This document shows positions 21,979 to 33,017 of a DNA stretch of 64,000 nt, one piece after another. The notes below the pieces were generated by a model. That model saw nothing but the letters and a program-made list of their open reading frames with translations, was not told the DNA's origin and did no database searches. The stretch lies in contig LR990060.1 in assembly GCA_905147135.1 (NCBI GenBank), forward strand, positions 5,348,001 through 5,412,000. Reading direction: 5' to 3'. Position 1 is the stretch's first letter, and each line of letters starts with the position of its first letter. Origin of the DNA: Blastobasis lacticolella. Its lineage: Eukaryota > Arthropoda > Insecta > Lepidoptera > Blastobasidae. A program made the translations under genes and the position numbers.

Positions 21979-23208
21979 ATGTCGGAAAGTGTACATACGC
22001 TTAAGTGTGCGAATTGCAATGTGGTTATTTCGGAAGTGCTTGCTTTTATTCGGAATAAGATGGATATAATGGACAATGAAAGCCTAATAAGAATTTGTGC
22101 CTCGGCATTTTCGGAGGAGGATATCGATGTTTCGAAAAAGTTGCTGTTTACATCTGTAAAAACAAATCAAAAATTGATATCAAGACGTAAACAAAAAAAA
22201 GGAAAAGGATCTTGAAGACATGTTGACGGTGCTTAAAACAAAAGAAATTACCGCCGATATGTTTCGATCACGTCAATGTAACTAAGTTGTTAAAGGACTT
22301 AGTGCTATTACGAGAAGAAATAAAGGACATCAAAACAAAATATGTAACAAAACTTGAATGGGATAATCATCGAAAAGGAGATGTAAATCTCCTGACTACT
22401 CCCTTGTCGTATTATAAATCGAACATAAATATGAAAAGAGGAGGGTACATGTTGGACAGTGGACCGATCGGATTGTCCCATGTAGCCGAGTCGTTGACCT
22501 GTGATGTAGGTACTTCGCCTGTTCGCCCGCCGGTGACGTCATGCTCGCCACCGACGTCATGCCCGCGCGCCGCTACGGAGACAGAGGGCGCGCGATCAGC
22601 TGATCACAGCGCGGTAGATATAAATAAAACGATGCATTATCGCTCCCTCTGTCCCTCTAACGTAGCTGCGGCTTGCTCCGTCCCACTTGCTCCTGTGAAT
22701 TCGACTTTGTTGGAAGAGAACGTCACTAACTACTCAAGTACACAACTTACTATGGCGGAAATAGCAAGCAGAGGTGAATGGAAAGATAGTAATATCAATG
22801 GACAGTGGACTCTTGTGCAGAACAGAAAGTCTAAAAATCGTTTTACTGGCAAAATGGGCACGGCTAAGTCGGCTTTCTACGGGAAGTTTTAAGGCTGCCG
22901 ATACCACTATCCCGCTCTTTATATCAAATGTGGATAAACAAACATCGGAGACTGATATTCAGGAGTATGTTAAAACTAAGACAGGAGCAACCGTAAAATT
23001 AGAGAAAATTAACATGAAAACAGAACGGTCATATAACGCGTTTAAAGTGTACGTTTCGAAATTGAAGTTGGACACATTTTTGGATGACAGTCTTTGGCCT
23101 GAAGGAATTCGTTTTAGAAGATTCGTATATTTTAAAAAATCTGACGAAGCTAAGAAGACACAGCTCGCGTTTGCAAATAATTTACCTTCTAATAATGGCC
23201 ATGATTGA
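21979..23208 (+). pseudogene. ORF1 of the nested LINE (frameshifted)
   Basis: The start ATG at 21979 opens a protein with an N-terminal Cys-rich motif (KCANCNVVISEVLAFI) and a lysine-rich stretch. The frame is lost near 22205-22285, resumes at about 22287 with LKDLVLLREEIKDIK (probable coiled coil) and a Ser/Pro/Thr-rich linker, and shifts again near 22890 into the C-terminal domain (IPLFISNV, then SLWPEGIRFRRF). It ends with TGA at 23206. Such ORF1 proteins bind the element RNA. At least two frameshifts make it non-functional. It overlaps ORF2 by 14 bp. Confidence 0.75.
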
Positions 23209-25995
23209 TACAACTTTTGTAACTCTATCCACCTTCAATTGTAAGGGTGTGAGTAGATCTGCAGACTGTGTGAGAAATTTATGCAAGAAAGCAGACATTA
23301 TCGCACTCCAAGAGACCTGGATTTGGCCCCATGACATAGCATCCCTAGGAGACCTGGATGACGGATTCGCGTACACTGGGAAGTCGGCTATCGATACATC
23401 TGTGAAGGTTATCACTGGAAGACCATATGGTGGTGTGGCACTAATGTGGAGAAAGACATTGTTCCCTTCCGTGTCTGTGGTGAAATGCGAAAGTGATCAA
23501 TTAGTGGCCATTAAAGTTGAATATGAAAATCGGTCCATGTTGATATTTTCAGTGTACATGCCGTACGACAACAACAAGAGTGACAGTTTAATTAGGTATA
23601 CACAATGCCTTAGTGAGATAGTGGCTGTGGTCGAGAGCAGCAACATAGAGTGTGTAGTTGTTATGGGAGATTTTAACGCCCACCCTGGCTCGCGCTTCTT
23701 CAGTGAACTCGTATCGGTATGTAGTGAACAGTCTTGGACTTGCACCGACTATGAACTCCTCCCAAAGGATACGCATACATTTGTTTGTCAAGCTAGTGGT
23801 TCTCTACGCTGGCTAGATCATTGTCTGGTAACAAGCGCAGCTCAGAATTTAATTGCAAGTGTATCGGTTTCTTACGGGGTTTACCAGTCGGACCACTATC
23901 CTGTTTTATTTAAATGTAATATATATCTAAGATAAAACAGAAACTGTCTGTAAGTAATTTTACAAGTAACAAAGTACGTTGGGGCGAGAGAAATAGTGAT
24001 CAAATTAAAGACTACCAAGAATTGTGTAATGGAAAATTAAAATTGCTAGACATACCACCACAGTGCATAAATAGCTCTCATAAAATGTGCAACAGTGTCG
24101 ACCATTTATTGCAAATTGATAAGTTGTATTCTGACATAATATTGACTCTAAAAGAGAGTGCCCAGTCTACCTATGTCGGCAGTGATCGCATTAAAAGGCG
24201 AATGTATGTCACAGGCTGGAATAAATATGTGAGCAGCGCTCATAGGGAGGCTCGGTTACATTATCAAAACTGGATACTGCATGATGCACCTTCTCACGGT
24301 TTGGTGTACGAGGCAATGCGTGACTCGAGAAAAAAATTTTAAGCAAAATTAAAACATGTTCAACAAAATCAAAAACAAATTAAATTAGATATTTTGGCAA
24401 AACATCATTGTAACAAACAATTTGGAAATTTTTGGAAAGCTACGGACAAGCTAAATACGAAGCCGAGCCTCCCTGTGAGTGTGGCGGGTTTAGGAGATAC
24501 AAAAGATATAGCCAACCAATTTGTAAGGCACTTTAAGGTTGAGTCTCCTTTAGGAACTGTGCAGCGGCCGGTCGATGTACAGGGTAAGGCGAATGAGCTG
24601 GCTGTAGTGTTTACAGAGAAACAGATAGCCACTGTTATTAATAAAATGACAAGGGGAAAATCACCAGGTCACGACGACCTCAGTGTTGAACACCTTAAGC
24701 ATGCTGGACCACATGTGCACCGAGTTCTGGCGTTATTTAATAATATATGCCTTGGTCACTGCTATTTGCCACGGGACCTCATGTACACGATGGTAGTCCC
24801 GATCATAAAGGACAGGACGGGGGATGCCTCTGACGTGTCCAACTACAGGCCTATCTCGTTGGCTACGATAGTCGCCAAGGTACTGGACAGTCTGCTTGAT
24901 CAACACCTGGCTAAGCATGTAGAACTCCACGATGCCCAATTTGGTTTCAAACCTGGCCTGTCTACGGAGAGTGCTATTCTCTGCCTCAAGCAGACTGTGC
25001 AATATTATACAGCTAGAAAAACGCCTGTGTTTGCCTGTTTTCTGGACTTGTCAAAGGCATTCGACTTGGTGTCATATGGGGTACTATGGGATAAACTGCA
25101 GACCGAAACGACGCTCCCGAACGAAATTACATATTTGTTCCGATATTGGTACGGCAACCAGGAAAACAATGTAAGGTGGGCTGGGGCTATGTCTGATGTG
25201 TATAGGATGGAGTGCGGGGTGAGGTAGAGGGGGCTTAGCTCGCCCCGTCTCTTCAACCTGTACGTAAACCAGCTGATCGGTGAGCTCAGCAGCGCTCGTG
25301 TCGGATGTCACATTGATGGAGTGTGCATGAACAATGTGAGCTACGCTGATGATATGGCGCTGCTGAGTCCATCGGTCGGGGGTTTTAGAAAGCTCGTAGC
25401 CATTTGTGAGTCGTATGCAGCGTCCCACGGACTTCGATACAATGGTAAGAAGAGCAAGCTTCTTATGTTTAAAGCTGGAAATCTAAACTACTCTAATGTC
25501 CCTGGATTATCGCTTTGTGGTTCTCCCTTAGGCTGGGTTAGGTCATTTAAGTACTTAGGTCATTGGGTCACTGATGATCTTAAGGACAACTTGGATGTGG
25601 AGAGGGAGCGTAGGTCGCTGGCTGTCCGATGCAACATGCTGGTCCGGAGGTTTGCACGTTGTACGAATCCAGTTAAAATAACTCTTTTCAGAGCGTTCTG
25701 CCAGTCATTCTACACGTGCAGCCTTTGGACCTGCTTTACTAAGCGGACATACAGCGACCTACGCGTTCAATATAATAATGCGTTTAGGGTACTGTTGAGG
25801 CTGGAGTGGCGATGCAGTGCGTCCGGGATGTTCGCGGAGGCGCATATGGATGACTTTTATGCTATAATCCGAAAGCGATCAGCTTCTATGCTCACTCGGC
25901 TCCGCTTCAGCACCAACAGTCTCCTAAATGTGTTCAAAGACAGGTGGGATTCCCCTCTGCTGCGTCACTGGGTGAAGCTCCACACCGAACACTAA
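23195..25995 (+). pseudogene. ORF2 of the nested LINE: endonuclease and reverse transcriptase, disabled
   Basis: ATG at 23195. The endonuclease domain shows IIALQETWIWP, VVMGDFNAHPG and YQSDHYPVLF, the expected Glu, Asp/Asn and Asp-His residues. A frameshift near 23930 precedes the linker and RT. RT blocks: RGKSPGHDDLSVEHL, NYRPISLATIVAKVLD, AQFGFKPGLST, FLDLSKAFDLVSYG and the catalytic SYADDMALL; the segment before it lost a Gln to TAG at 25225. Another in-frame TAA is at 24340. The C-terminus ends at 25995 without RNase H. So it carries one frameshift and two stops and is otherwise well conserved, hence moderately young. Confidence 0.85.
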
Positions 25996-26689
25996 TTTAC
26001 GTCATATATAATAACTACTAACACTAGTATATAAGAGAAATTGTTACTAACACTATGGATGTATCTGTCTGAAATAAAACATTTCAATTTCAATTTCAAT
26101 TTCAATTACGGTGCATTTATCGTTTTAAATATTTTCTTCCCTCTTACAATCGCTTATCTTACCTATTATTGACTACGGATGTGTGTTTGACGTCAATCAG
26201 GATCAACTGAATAAATTAGAATGCCATTTCAATTCCTCTGCAATACTCACAATTGCAATCTTCGTTCATCTGATACTTTCTGTCTCAATCTTCCGCTTCA
26301 CCGTACTGGTTTTCCCGCCAAGTCTTTTTCTTTAATGGCAGCAAGACTGTGGAATGATCTCCCGGCTGATATCAGACGAAGCCCCAACAAACTTTCCTTC
26401 AAGAACATTGGCTGTTCGAGAACATTTTCAAAACTTTTTATAATACCCTACTTTAATTTCTTTCCTTCCTTTCTTTTCTATTTTAGTTAGTAGAAAGTGG
26501 TATTTCTGTACGTTTGGCTAATTATTGATGTTTGCATTTTGTTTTTCATTCTTACTTTGAAATTCAGTATGTGAATATTTGTATGTGTAATTTTTATATA
26601 ATTTAAATTATGTACCTCCGTATAATTTTATCGTAAATTTTATCGCACTGCCTGTAATTTTTATTACCAGTTTTCGGGTAGACTGTTAG

Positions 26690-27330
26690 ATTTATTTTAT
26701 TTTATTTACTTATTTATTTATTCTTTTGTACAACATTACAGCTTAAAACTAATGCTACTAAGCTTTAATTCTACCTTTATAAAATTTTGTGTGTGAAGTG
26801 ATAACTAAATAAATGAAACCCGCTCCAGAGAGCCGGTTACGTCTCTGCGAATGCCCGGTTGAGCAAAATCAGCTAGAGGATAGATCTGTTCTATGGGTGT
26901 AGGGTTTTTAGACCTGTATCCACCAGCTACACGTATGTTGACCGGCTGCAAACTGTATAAATTTGCCAAGAAGCTGAGTACCAGCCCTGTCGTCCGCAGA
27001 ACTTGTAGTGAGGTTCTCCATTTGTTGGACGTGAGTCAACGCAAGAGATTATTGTTGGTACAATTTTACTACACATATTATGGGGTTTGTTACCACGGTT
27101 AGTATTGTTTTTACCTCGATATTTCGACGCAGTTGCAAGCGTCATGGTCAATACTAACCGTTTGTAGCACACCGTCGGAGAACTTGATAAACAACACCCG
27201 GAGAATAACGATGTGAATGGTTTATTAGGTTTCACGATAAGAAATCTAGGTTTTAAGCTTAGTACATATTTGAGACGGCGAGCGAAGTCGAGCCGGCGCG
27301 CGGACGTTACTGACTGACCGTTTAGTTCCA
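26690..27330. other. Repeat-like non-coding stretch
   Basis: Short TTTAT runs at 26690-26730. About 27097-27165 has a small inverted repeat (CGGTTAGTATTG mirrored by CAATACTAACCG) around ATATTTCGACGCAGTTGCA; similar words recur near 41970. Open frames on both strands here show no familiar domain and I do not call a gene. Confidence 0.4.
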
Positions 27331-28815
27331 TGCGATTGCAGCGCCACTAAAGGTGCGTTTACATCACCTGCTATACGTGGTAATAAACCCGATAATATGT
27401 GAAGTGAAAGTAGTAAATAACCACGAAAGTCTTAAAACTTAGATTATTACAAGTGCCCACTTTCTCCTCAGCGCTACTGTCCACGTAGGCATAGCTTCAT
27501 AAGACTATGGATGCACCCAATAAGGTCGTTGTAGTTTTTTATATTAGACAATACAGACATTTGCCCGCAATCTTAACTGTTGGTAAGTGATGATGCGGCC
27601 TAAGATGGAGCATGCCTGGATGGAGCTTGTCTTGGAACAGCCTATTCATGGGCACTCTAGCCGTGAAGGCGTCCAGATTATATAGATCAGGGAGAACACA
27701 CTAGCAGGCAACGTGTTCCATTTCTTAGGCGTACACATTATAAAAATCGAGCTAAAGCGTCTTCAGCGACTTCGAAAGTAGTGATAGGTCAAAATAACGT
27801 CTTTATTATTCAACGGCAGCGCCTCGTGTTTAGTACGCTGGGCTGCACAATCTGAGCATATACGAGCATATTTTGTAGCGTTTATGCAGCTACGCCTTCG
27901 GACCAGGGATTTAGTTAGTTAGTGTTAACAAAGTGCTGCTTTTTGAACAGTGATCTATTCAAGGTATTTTGCAGTTGTGTAATGGCCAATGGCCTCGCCT
28001 CACCATTGGATCATTTATAATACCTACGATTAGGGTTGCCACATTGGAAGGGAGCGAATTCCGGGACAAAAAAATGAACACCAAATATGAAAGTAAATAA
28101 TTCAGTGGCAATATACAAGGATTCCCATGACAATCTAATGCACTGAATGTTCATATAACCAAAATGCAGAATCGCAGTAGCGTTATCACCGTGAAGACTA
28201 AGTTTGTATGCCTAATCCTTGAAACTATTTATCCTATATACTTTTTACTACAATATACCTACTCAAATTACGTCTTAGAGTACCTCGGCGGAATATTACG
28301 GCTCGTAATATTATTATCTCATCTAACCGTTCCCGTTACGGCCGACTATGATTAATTCTTTCGTCTCAATGAGAGCATTTCGAGATCCTTTTCTGACCTC
28401 CCTACCTCGTCCGAGAGCGTAAGTGTACGATTAGGCAAGTATACTAACAAGGATAAGGACACTATATGTTTTCACACACACCTTAGCGATACTAACATTG
28501 ATTCACAAGATATATATAATGTTTATGAGGACATTAAAAGCCGTTCATCGCTAATTACGGCAGGAGTATGACGTCTTTCTCCCGTTAGAAACGCACGCAG
28601 CGCTAGGCGCAGCATTTACTGTCCTAAATTTAACCTCCATGACTGCACACACGACGGGCATTCCGGCGCATTGAGCGCCAACCTATTTCGCTATTCAAAT
28701 AACATTTGAATTGTTAAATTTATAGAATAGTAAACAATACACCAATCGGAAAACAAACAACATTATTTGCAAACAAAATTTTTGATGACTCTATAGGTTT
28801 ATGATGTCAGTCCGC
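27331..28815. other. Region upstream of serpin 1
   Basis: No ORF with recognisable content. About 27575-27740 (GATGCGGCCTAAGATGGAGC, GCCTATTCATGGGCACTCTA) resembles in style the antisense of a LINE RT C-terminus and 3' UTR, weakly matching 32150-32300. The rest is unassigned. Confidence 0.4.
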
Positions 28816-28849
28816 TATACAAAGTCAAACAGGAAATCATGTTCAGATA
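28816..28849 (+). promoter_or_regulatory. Candidate TATA box and initiator of serpin 1
   Basis: TATACAAA at 28816-28823 lies 29 bp before the A of TTCAGATAC (28845), an arthropod-type TCAG initiator. Transcription from 28845 would give a 5' UTR of about 107 bases before the ATG at 28952. Spacing is right but both elements are short, so this is an inference. Confidence 0.4.
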
Positions 28850-28951
28850 CTCAAAGGTACCGGTGACTTGTTGCAAAGATTGTGAGACGTTTTACGTTGA
28901 TAGATAAATTCGAAAAACTATTAAAACACGGATATAGTCGAATAAAAGAAT

Positions 28952-30157
28952 ATGAAAATGGGGAAGCTGTTCGCGGTACTTCTGAATATTGGTTTTCTGT
29001 CCACAGTGGTAGGAAAGTGCACGGAGAAGCAGGCAGCGCAGTACTTCCAGACACCCGTCACCGAATTCGGAAGCGAACTGCTGACCAGGATCAGTGATGA
29101 TACAGATTACCATTTCGTAGTATCGACCCTGTCTCTGTGGACACTGCTTGCGTCCATCACCTTCAGTGCAGCTGAGGTCACTCTAGAAGAGCTGGAGAAA
29201 GTGTTGAGGTTGGATAAGCAGCCACCATCGTGTTTCAACAGCAAGTTTTACGAATTCGTGAGGCACTTAAGTGGTAATCATGAGGACGTCGTATTCAAGA
29301 GGATCACCTCAGTATTTGGCGATAAGACTTTACTATTCAGGGACTCGTTCAGACAGCAAGTAGAGACGACTGGCGTGACTAGATTGGTGGAGATCAGCTT
29401 CGAAAATCCAGACGAAGTGGTGGCGACTATCAATGAATACCTAAAATCAGCGACCAAGGGCGTCATTGATACAATTGTAAAACCGGCGGATTTGAACGGA
29501 GCGGAGGTAGTGTTCACAGACGCGTTAAGCTTCAAAGGTACGTGGAGATACCAGTTCATGACTCAGTACACGCTACCCAGCGCATTCTACGACGCAACGG
29601 GTGATAGAATCGGTGATGTTAACTTGATTTACACGAAACTGGAAGCGAACATAACCGATGTCCCGCACATGAAGTGTCGGGTGCTCGAATTGCTTTACGA
29701 CAATGAGAGGTTTTCGATGCTCTTCATCCTTCCCAACAAGGGCATGTCTGTCCAAAGAGTTATGGAAAACATAAAAAGTTTTAATTTGCACTCGATTTTG
29801 GCGCTATTCAAGTTAGAAATTGTGATTGTGCGGATCCCGATGTTTCAAATTACTACGGACAGCGATCTGAGGCATTCATTTATGGATATGGGCTTGAAGA
29901 GCATGTTTGGTGTCAGTGCAACGTTTCCCGGTATGACCGAAGCTAGTTTCTACGTGTCGAATATCATTCAAAAGGCTACAATTGAAGTGACGGAGGAAGG
30001 GAGCGAGTCCATTATAGTAATCCCAGATTCTATGATTGATAGGGTTCGGGCTGAGAAAATGTTCGAAGCTAACCGGCCTTTTATATTCATGGTAGTGGAC
30101 AAGCAGACTGAGATAGTACTATTTACTGGTGCTTATTCCAAGCCGACTGTCTTCTGA
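28952..30157 (+). CDS. Serpin 1, secreted, single-exon
   Basis: 401 aa. Residues 1-21 form a signal peptide (hydrophobic LFAVLLNIGFLSTVVG). The rest is a full serpin fold by motif: STLSLWTLLASITFSAAE (helix B region), ISFENPDEVVATINEYL, DALSFKGTW at about 190 (canonical NAxYFKGTW), ERFSMLFILP, the hinge EVTEEGSES at about 345 and the C-terminal FEANRPFIFMVVD signature. One N-glycosylation site (NIT). After EEGS the hinge reads ESIIVIP in place of the Ala/Thr-rich stretch of inhibitory serpins, so rapid loop insertion is doubtful. Lepidopteran silk-gland serpins of the Bombyx serpin-16/18 kind are a possible relative (from memory, unchecked). ATG at 28958 is an equally good start, aligning with that of serpin 2. 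No introns interrupt the frame. Serpin 2 is its close paralogue. Confidence 0.93.
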   Translation: MKMGKLFAVLLNIGFLSTVVGKCTEKQAAQYFQTPVTEFGSELLTRISDDTDYHFVVSTLSLWTLLASITFSAAEVTLEELEKVLRLDKQPPSCFNSKFYEFVRHLSGNHEDVVFKRITSVFGDKTLLFRDSFRQQVETTGVTRLVEISFENPDEVVATINEYLKSATKGVIDTIVKPADLNGAEVVFTDALSFKGTWRYQFMTQYTLPSAFYDATGDRIGDVNLIYTKLEANITDVPHMKCRVLELLYDNERFSMLFILPNKGMSVQRVMENIKSFNLHSILALFKLEIVIVRIPMFQITTDSDLRHSFMDMGLKSMFGVSATFPGMTEASFYVSNIIQKATIEVTEEGSESIIVIPDSMIDRVRAEKMFEANRPFIFMVVDKQTEIVLFTGAYSKPTVF

Positions 30158-30293
30158 GCACCTTTTGTGTAGAGGTACCTTCTAAATCTTATAAATCCTA
30201 TAATGTAAGGCTTTTATTCTTCATCGATTACTTTTTACACAGCGGTTGTTTTGGAGGAAAACCCCTTAATTGTGGAACCAATTTTTAGACCAA

Positions 30294-30320
30294 TTTATGG
30301 AAGCAATACGCTTCCATAAA
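30294..30320 (+). repeat. Perfect 11-bp hairpin in serpin 1 downstream region
   Basis: TTTATGGAAGC, loop AATAC, then the exact reverse complement, 137 bp after the serpin 1 stop. It would lie in the 3' UTR if the transcript uses the AATAAA at about 30441. Function unknown. Confidence 0.6.
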
Positions 30321-31635
30321 GTTAAAACATTGGAATGTCTAATTAGGCCCAGATAGAGACAGAGATTTGAGGCGGCAGAGTGTTAAAGTGTGATGACAAG
30401 TAAGTATTTTTGAGCATTGTTCTTCACATTTAAGTGCATTTAATAAAAGCTTGCATTTTTATTCTTTCTTTTTTACTTATTATAGTTCAACGAATTAAAA
30501 GGATTGCTAAAATCTAATTTGTGTCAACAAGTTCATAATATCTCTAATTTTTGTTTCTAATTATATACCTTCATTTTTAAAGGCATTTACATTTTAATGA
30601 GAATATTTCGTAGTTTTGTCAGAGCGGCTATTTTTTATAAATCAATTGTATAGACACTGTAATAAACCTTAAATAAAACAGATTGACAATAATCAATATT
30701 GGCATTTCATAGACTAATTTGATTTGAAACTTTAAAATGTCCATGCTTGATTTTTAATGCCTTATAATGTCTTCATTATTTCTTCATATAACTAAACTAA
30801 TAATAGTTTTTAAATAAAATCAGCAAATCACAATTTACATAAAATGCTTATATCAACTACAAGGTGGGGTGGGGTTATGAGATAGTCTGCATTGTTGAAT
30901 TTTCGCCTTTAATTGCCTTTATTTAATTTCACATCCAGCAAAATTACAGGCATGACGCATTTCATCTTAGTCCTTACAGAGACAACGCAACTGCGGTTCT
31001 GCATTTTCGTTACCTGCAACCTAAATGTATGAATTGTATATGCTATGGGCGACAGTTACGACTTACCGTCAGTTGGGATTTTTACTCGTTTGTCACTGAA
31101 TCCGTGTCAAAATCAGTTAGAGAAACTCATTAGCTCCAGCTATTGAGAATTACAGCGATGTTTCAAAATTATAAGTAATTTAAATCACGCGGTGTTAATA
31201 TAAATCCTCCCCCATGTCGCCCAATCAAAAATCAGACTTTTTATTATATTTCTAATAATATGTATAATAAAATAAGCGTTTACGACCAAATCGTGTTTCT
31301 TCTCTAATTACTTAATTCTGAGTACAAACGGTACCATAGGCAACAAACTCTCGATCTTGACTACGTAACCTACGTACCACATAAGGACAGTTAGTCGCCC
31401 TTTCGAAAATAGAGCAGATTTCGGTCTTCAGGATTATCGAGTCCTCCTCCTGTCTTCGTACTTCATATAACCAAAATTATACGACCTCCGGGATGTCATA
31501 GATATCCCAACGTAATATGCTCACCATAGTCAGAAATAGCAGGGCCGCCGGGGTCTAGAAACCGTTGCCTGTATGTACATATCGTAAGAGGGAGATATGC
31601 CAAAAACGTCACGCTTGCCAGGTGTGTTGGCAATC
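30321..31635. other. Serpin 3' flank and AT-rich spacer
   Basis: AATAAA near 30441 (in TTTAATAAAAGC) is a possible poly(A) signal for serpin 1. About 31015-31110 contains ATGTATGAATTGTATATGC and GGGCGACAGTTACGACTTAC, shared with 52480-52550, so a dispersed repeat. No other gene seen. Confidence 0.5.
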
Positions 31636-31639
31636 GCTG

Positions 31640-31825
31640 TAGGTACACAATTAATTAAAAAAGACGCAGCGTGTATAGGCCTCCTACAAGTTGGACCGAT
31701 GACCTGGTAAAGATCGCAGGTACCAGCTGGATGCGTAAAGCACAGGACCGGCCTTGGTGGAGATCTTTGGGGGAGGCCTATGCCCAGCAGTGGGCGTCTT
31801 CTGGCTGATATGATGATGACATAAT
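31640..31825 (+). pseudogene. RTE-type LINE remnant, extreme C-terminus of RT
   Basis: Frame +1 reads WTDDLVKIAG, WMRKAQDRPWWR and GEAYAQQWASSG followed by TGA and a TGATGATGA-rich 3' end. This W-D-x-A-DR-WR pattern is the hallmark of the C-terminus of RTE-group endonuclease/RT proteins. Only the last about 50 codons remain. A second copy is at 47060-47312. Confidence 0.7.
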
Positions 31826-32144
31826 TAATACACAGAAGATTGCGGCCTATCATCTGGCTCAGTAGCTTAGTCTCCTCTTACGACACGCACAGTCCGAGCA
31901 CGCAATATACTTTTCCTTTTAACTCACATGGTCCACTGTGTCAAAACGTCCACTACACGAAATTGTCCATTGTAATAAAATAATTACTTTACCAAAACGT
32001 CCACTCTACCGATACGTTCATTTCACACAAATCTTCAAGCTATAAAAATGTCCAGCCCATTGAAATGGTCACCTTACCTCTATGGACACCAAGTCGTCTT
32101 TCGGTACCGAACTGTCTGTCAAGCAAAATAATTTAGCCCAACCA

Positions 32145-32323
32145 AGTGTCTAAGGAATGGAACGCGTTGCCTGCGAGTGTGTTTTGTGATCATAATAATC
32201 TAGACGAGCTCAAAGTTAGTTAAGAGGCTGTTCCTAGATAGGCATGCTCCATCGTCGGTCGCATCGTCACTTACCACCAGGTGAGATTACGGTCAAATGC
32301 CTGGATAGTCTAAATAAAAAAAA
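32145..32323 (+). mobile_element. LINE 3' end, 5'-truncated
   Basis: Third copy of the LINE tail seen at 1496-1652 and 55371-56148: GGAATGGAACGCGTTGCCTG, GGCATGCTCCATCGTCGGTC, CTTACCACCAGGTGAGATTA and a short A-rich tail. The coding part is rearranged and non-functional. Confidence 0.8.
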
Positions 32324-32427
32324 GTCAACCTTAGCCGGGTGGCTACCTTAAAACTAATGCAGTAGCAAGAAATGATAACTAACTATTTAATTTTATTAAT
32401 TCATGGTTGTGTAAACTTTAGATCTAA

Positions 32428-32662
32428 TGTCATCATCACAGCCTATAACAGTCCACTGCTGGACTTAGGGCCTCTCCACAAAAGGGGAGGTTATTGTCAT
32501 AATCTCCGTGCTTGTTAAAAATATAACAATGGAAAAAGCTGCTGCCCATTTTCCAGCCTACGGAGATTATATCTTTTGTCTAGAAAACATCGCCTTGTAC
32601 GACACCCACAAGTGTAAAGGGTTAGTGCTATTCTACTCTGCCGGACACAACGCGGCCACCAC
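32428..32662 (-). repeat. Family D repeat
   Basis: From ATCATCACAGCCTATAACAG to TTCTACTCTGCCGGACACAA, minus orientation, near full length. It lies about 360 bp downstream of the serpin 2 stop. Confidence 0.8.
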
Positions 32663-32940
32663 TAGCCAGATCTAATGTAAATTAAATAAATAATGTAAAA
32701 ACTTTAGAAAAATGTAACTGGTTGTTGAAACATTTTGAGACCACAAAAATCTAAAATAAAATAATACTTATTCGTTTAGATTTTTGTGAGGGGAGAGGAG
32801 ATTAATAAATCTGGACTTATAAAAATGACAAAGAAAAAGTATGGTTACTTTATTAGTTGTAGAAAAAAATTAATTAAAAAAAAGCGTAATTTAGATAGCA
32901 TCACCAATTTAGACATTTTCGACCTCAAAATCGTAAAGGA

Positions 32941-32946
32941 TTTATT
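32941..32946 (-). terminator. Candidate poly(A) signal of serpin 2
   Basis: AATAAA on the minus strand, 72 bp downstream of the serpin 2 stop codon; a second AATAAA lies at 32849-32854. Either could direct 3' end formation. Confidence 0.5.
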
Positions 32947-33017
32947 ATCATCATTGATTTTTTTTTATATCACTAATGTGGCAAACAAGCCACCTTATCA
33001 TCATAGATTGGAGTTAT

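Larger units (their letters stand above)
21914..26104 (+). mobile_element. 4.19-kb two-ORF LINE nested in an older LINE
   Basis: Bounded by ATTAC at 21909-21913 and 26105-26109, a 5-bp target-site duplication. If one copy is removed, the RT reading frame of the host LINE runs on without a break, which fixes both ends. It starts with a 65-bp GC-rich 5' UTR, has ORF1 and ORF2, and ends in a repeat tail built on TTTCAA. The element is nearly complete but both ORFs carry frameshifts or stops. RT style suggests a CR1/L2/Rex-related group; no RNase H domain follows the RT. Confidence 0.85.
20561..26480 (+). pseudogene. Old Jockey/CR1-like LINE, split into three parts by nested insertions
   Basis: Part 1 (20561-21155) gives decayed RT blocks: a WGKAFVVPLLK-like start, a QLDFRPGHISTTAELYL segment, NNVDHDI (where a DF-KAF box should precede), LGFSSSVTNWFSSYLRDRQ and the catalytic box HIYADDLQLYY. 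Part 2 (about 21626-21913) continues with ISDW-type sequence (YICDWSRRFSIFVNPLKC) and NTLSWMVHLTEV. Part 3 (26105-26480) supplies the C-terminus, including LWNDLPADIR. Frameshifts and stops are frequent in parts 1 and 3. The order and spacing match one RT gene. Non-functional. Confidence 0.8.
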
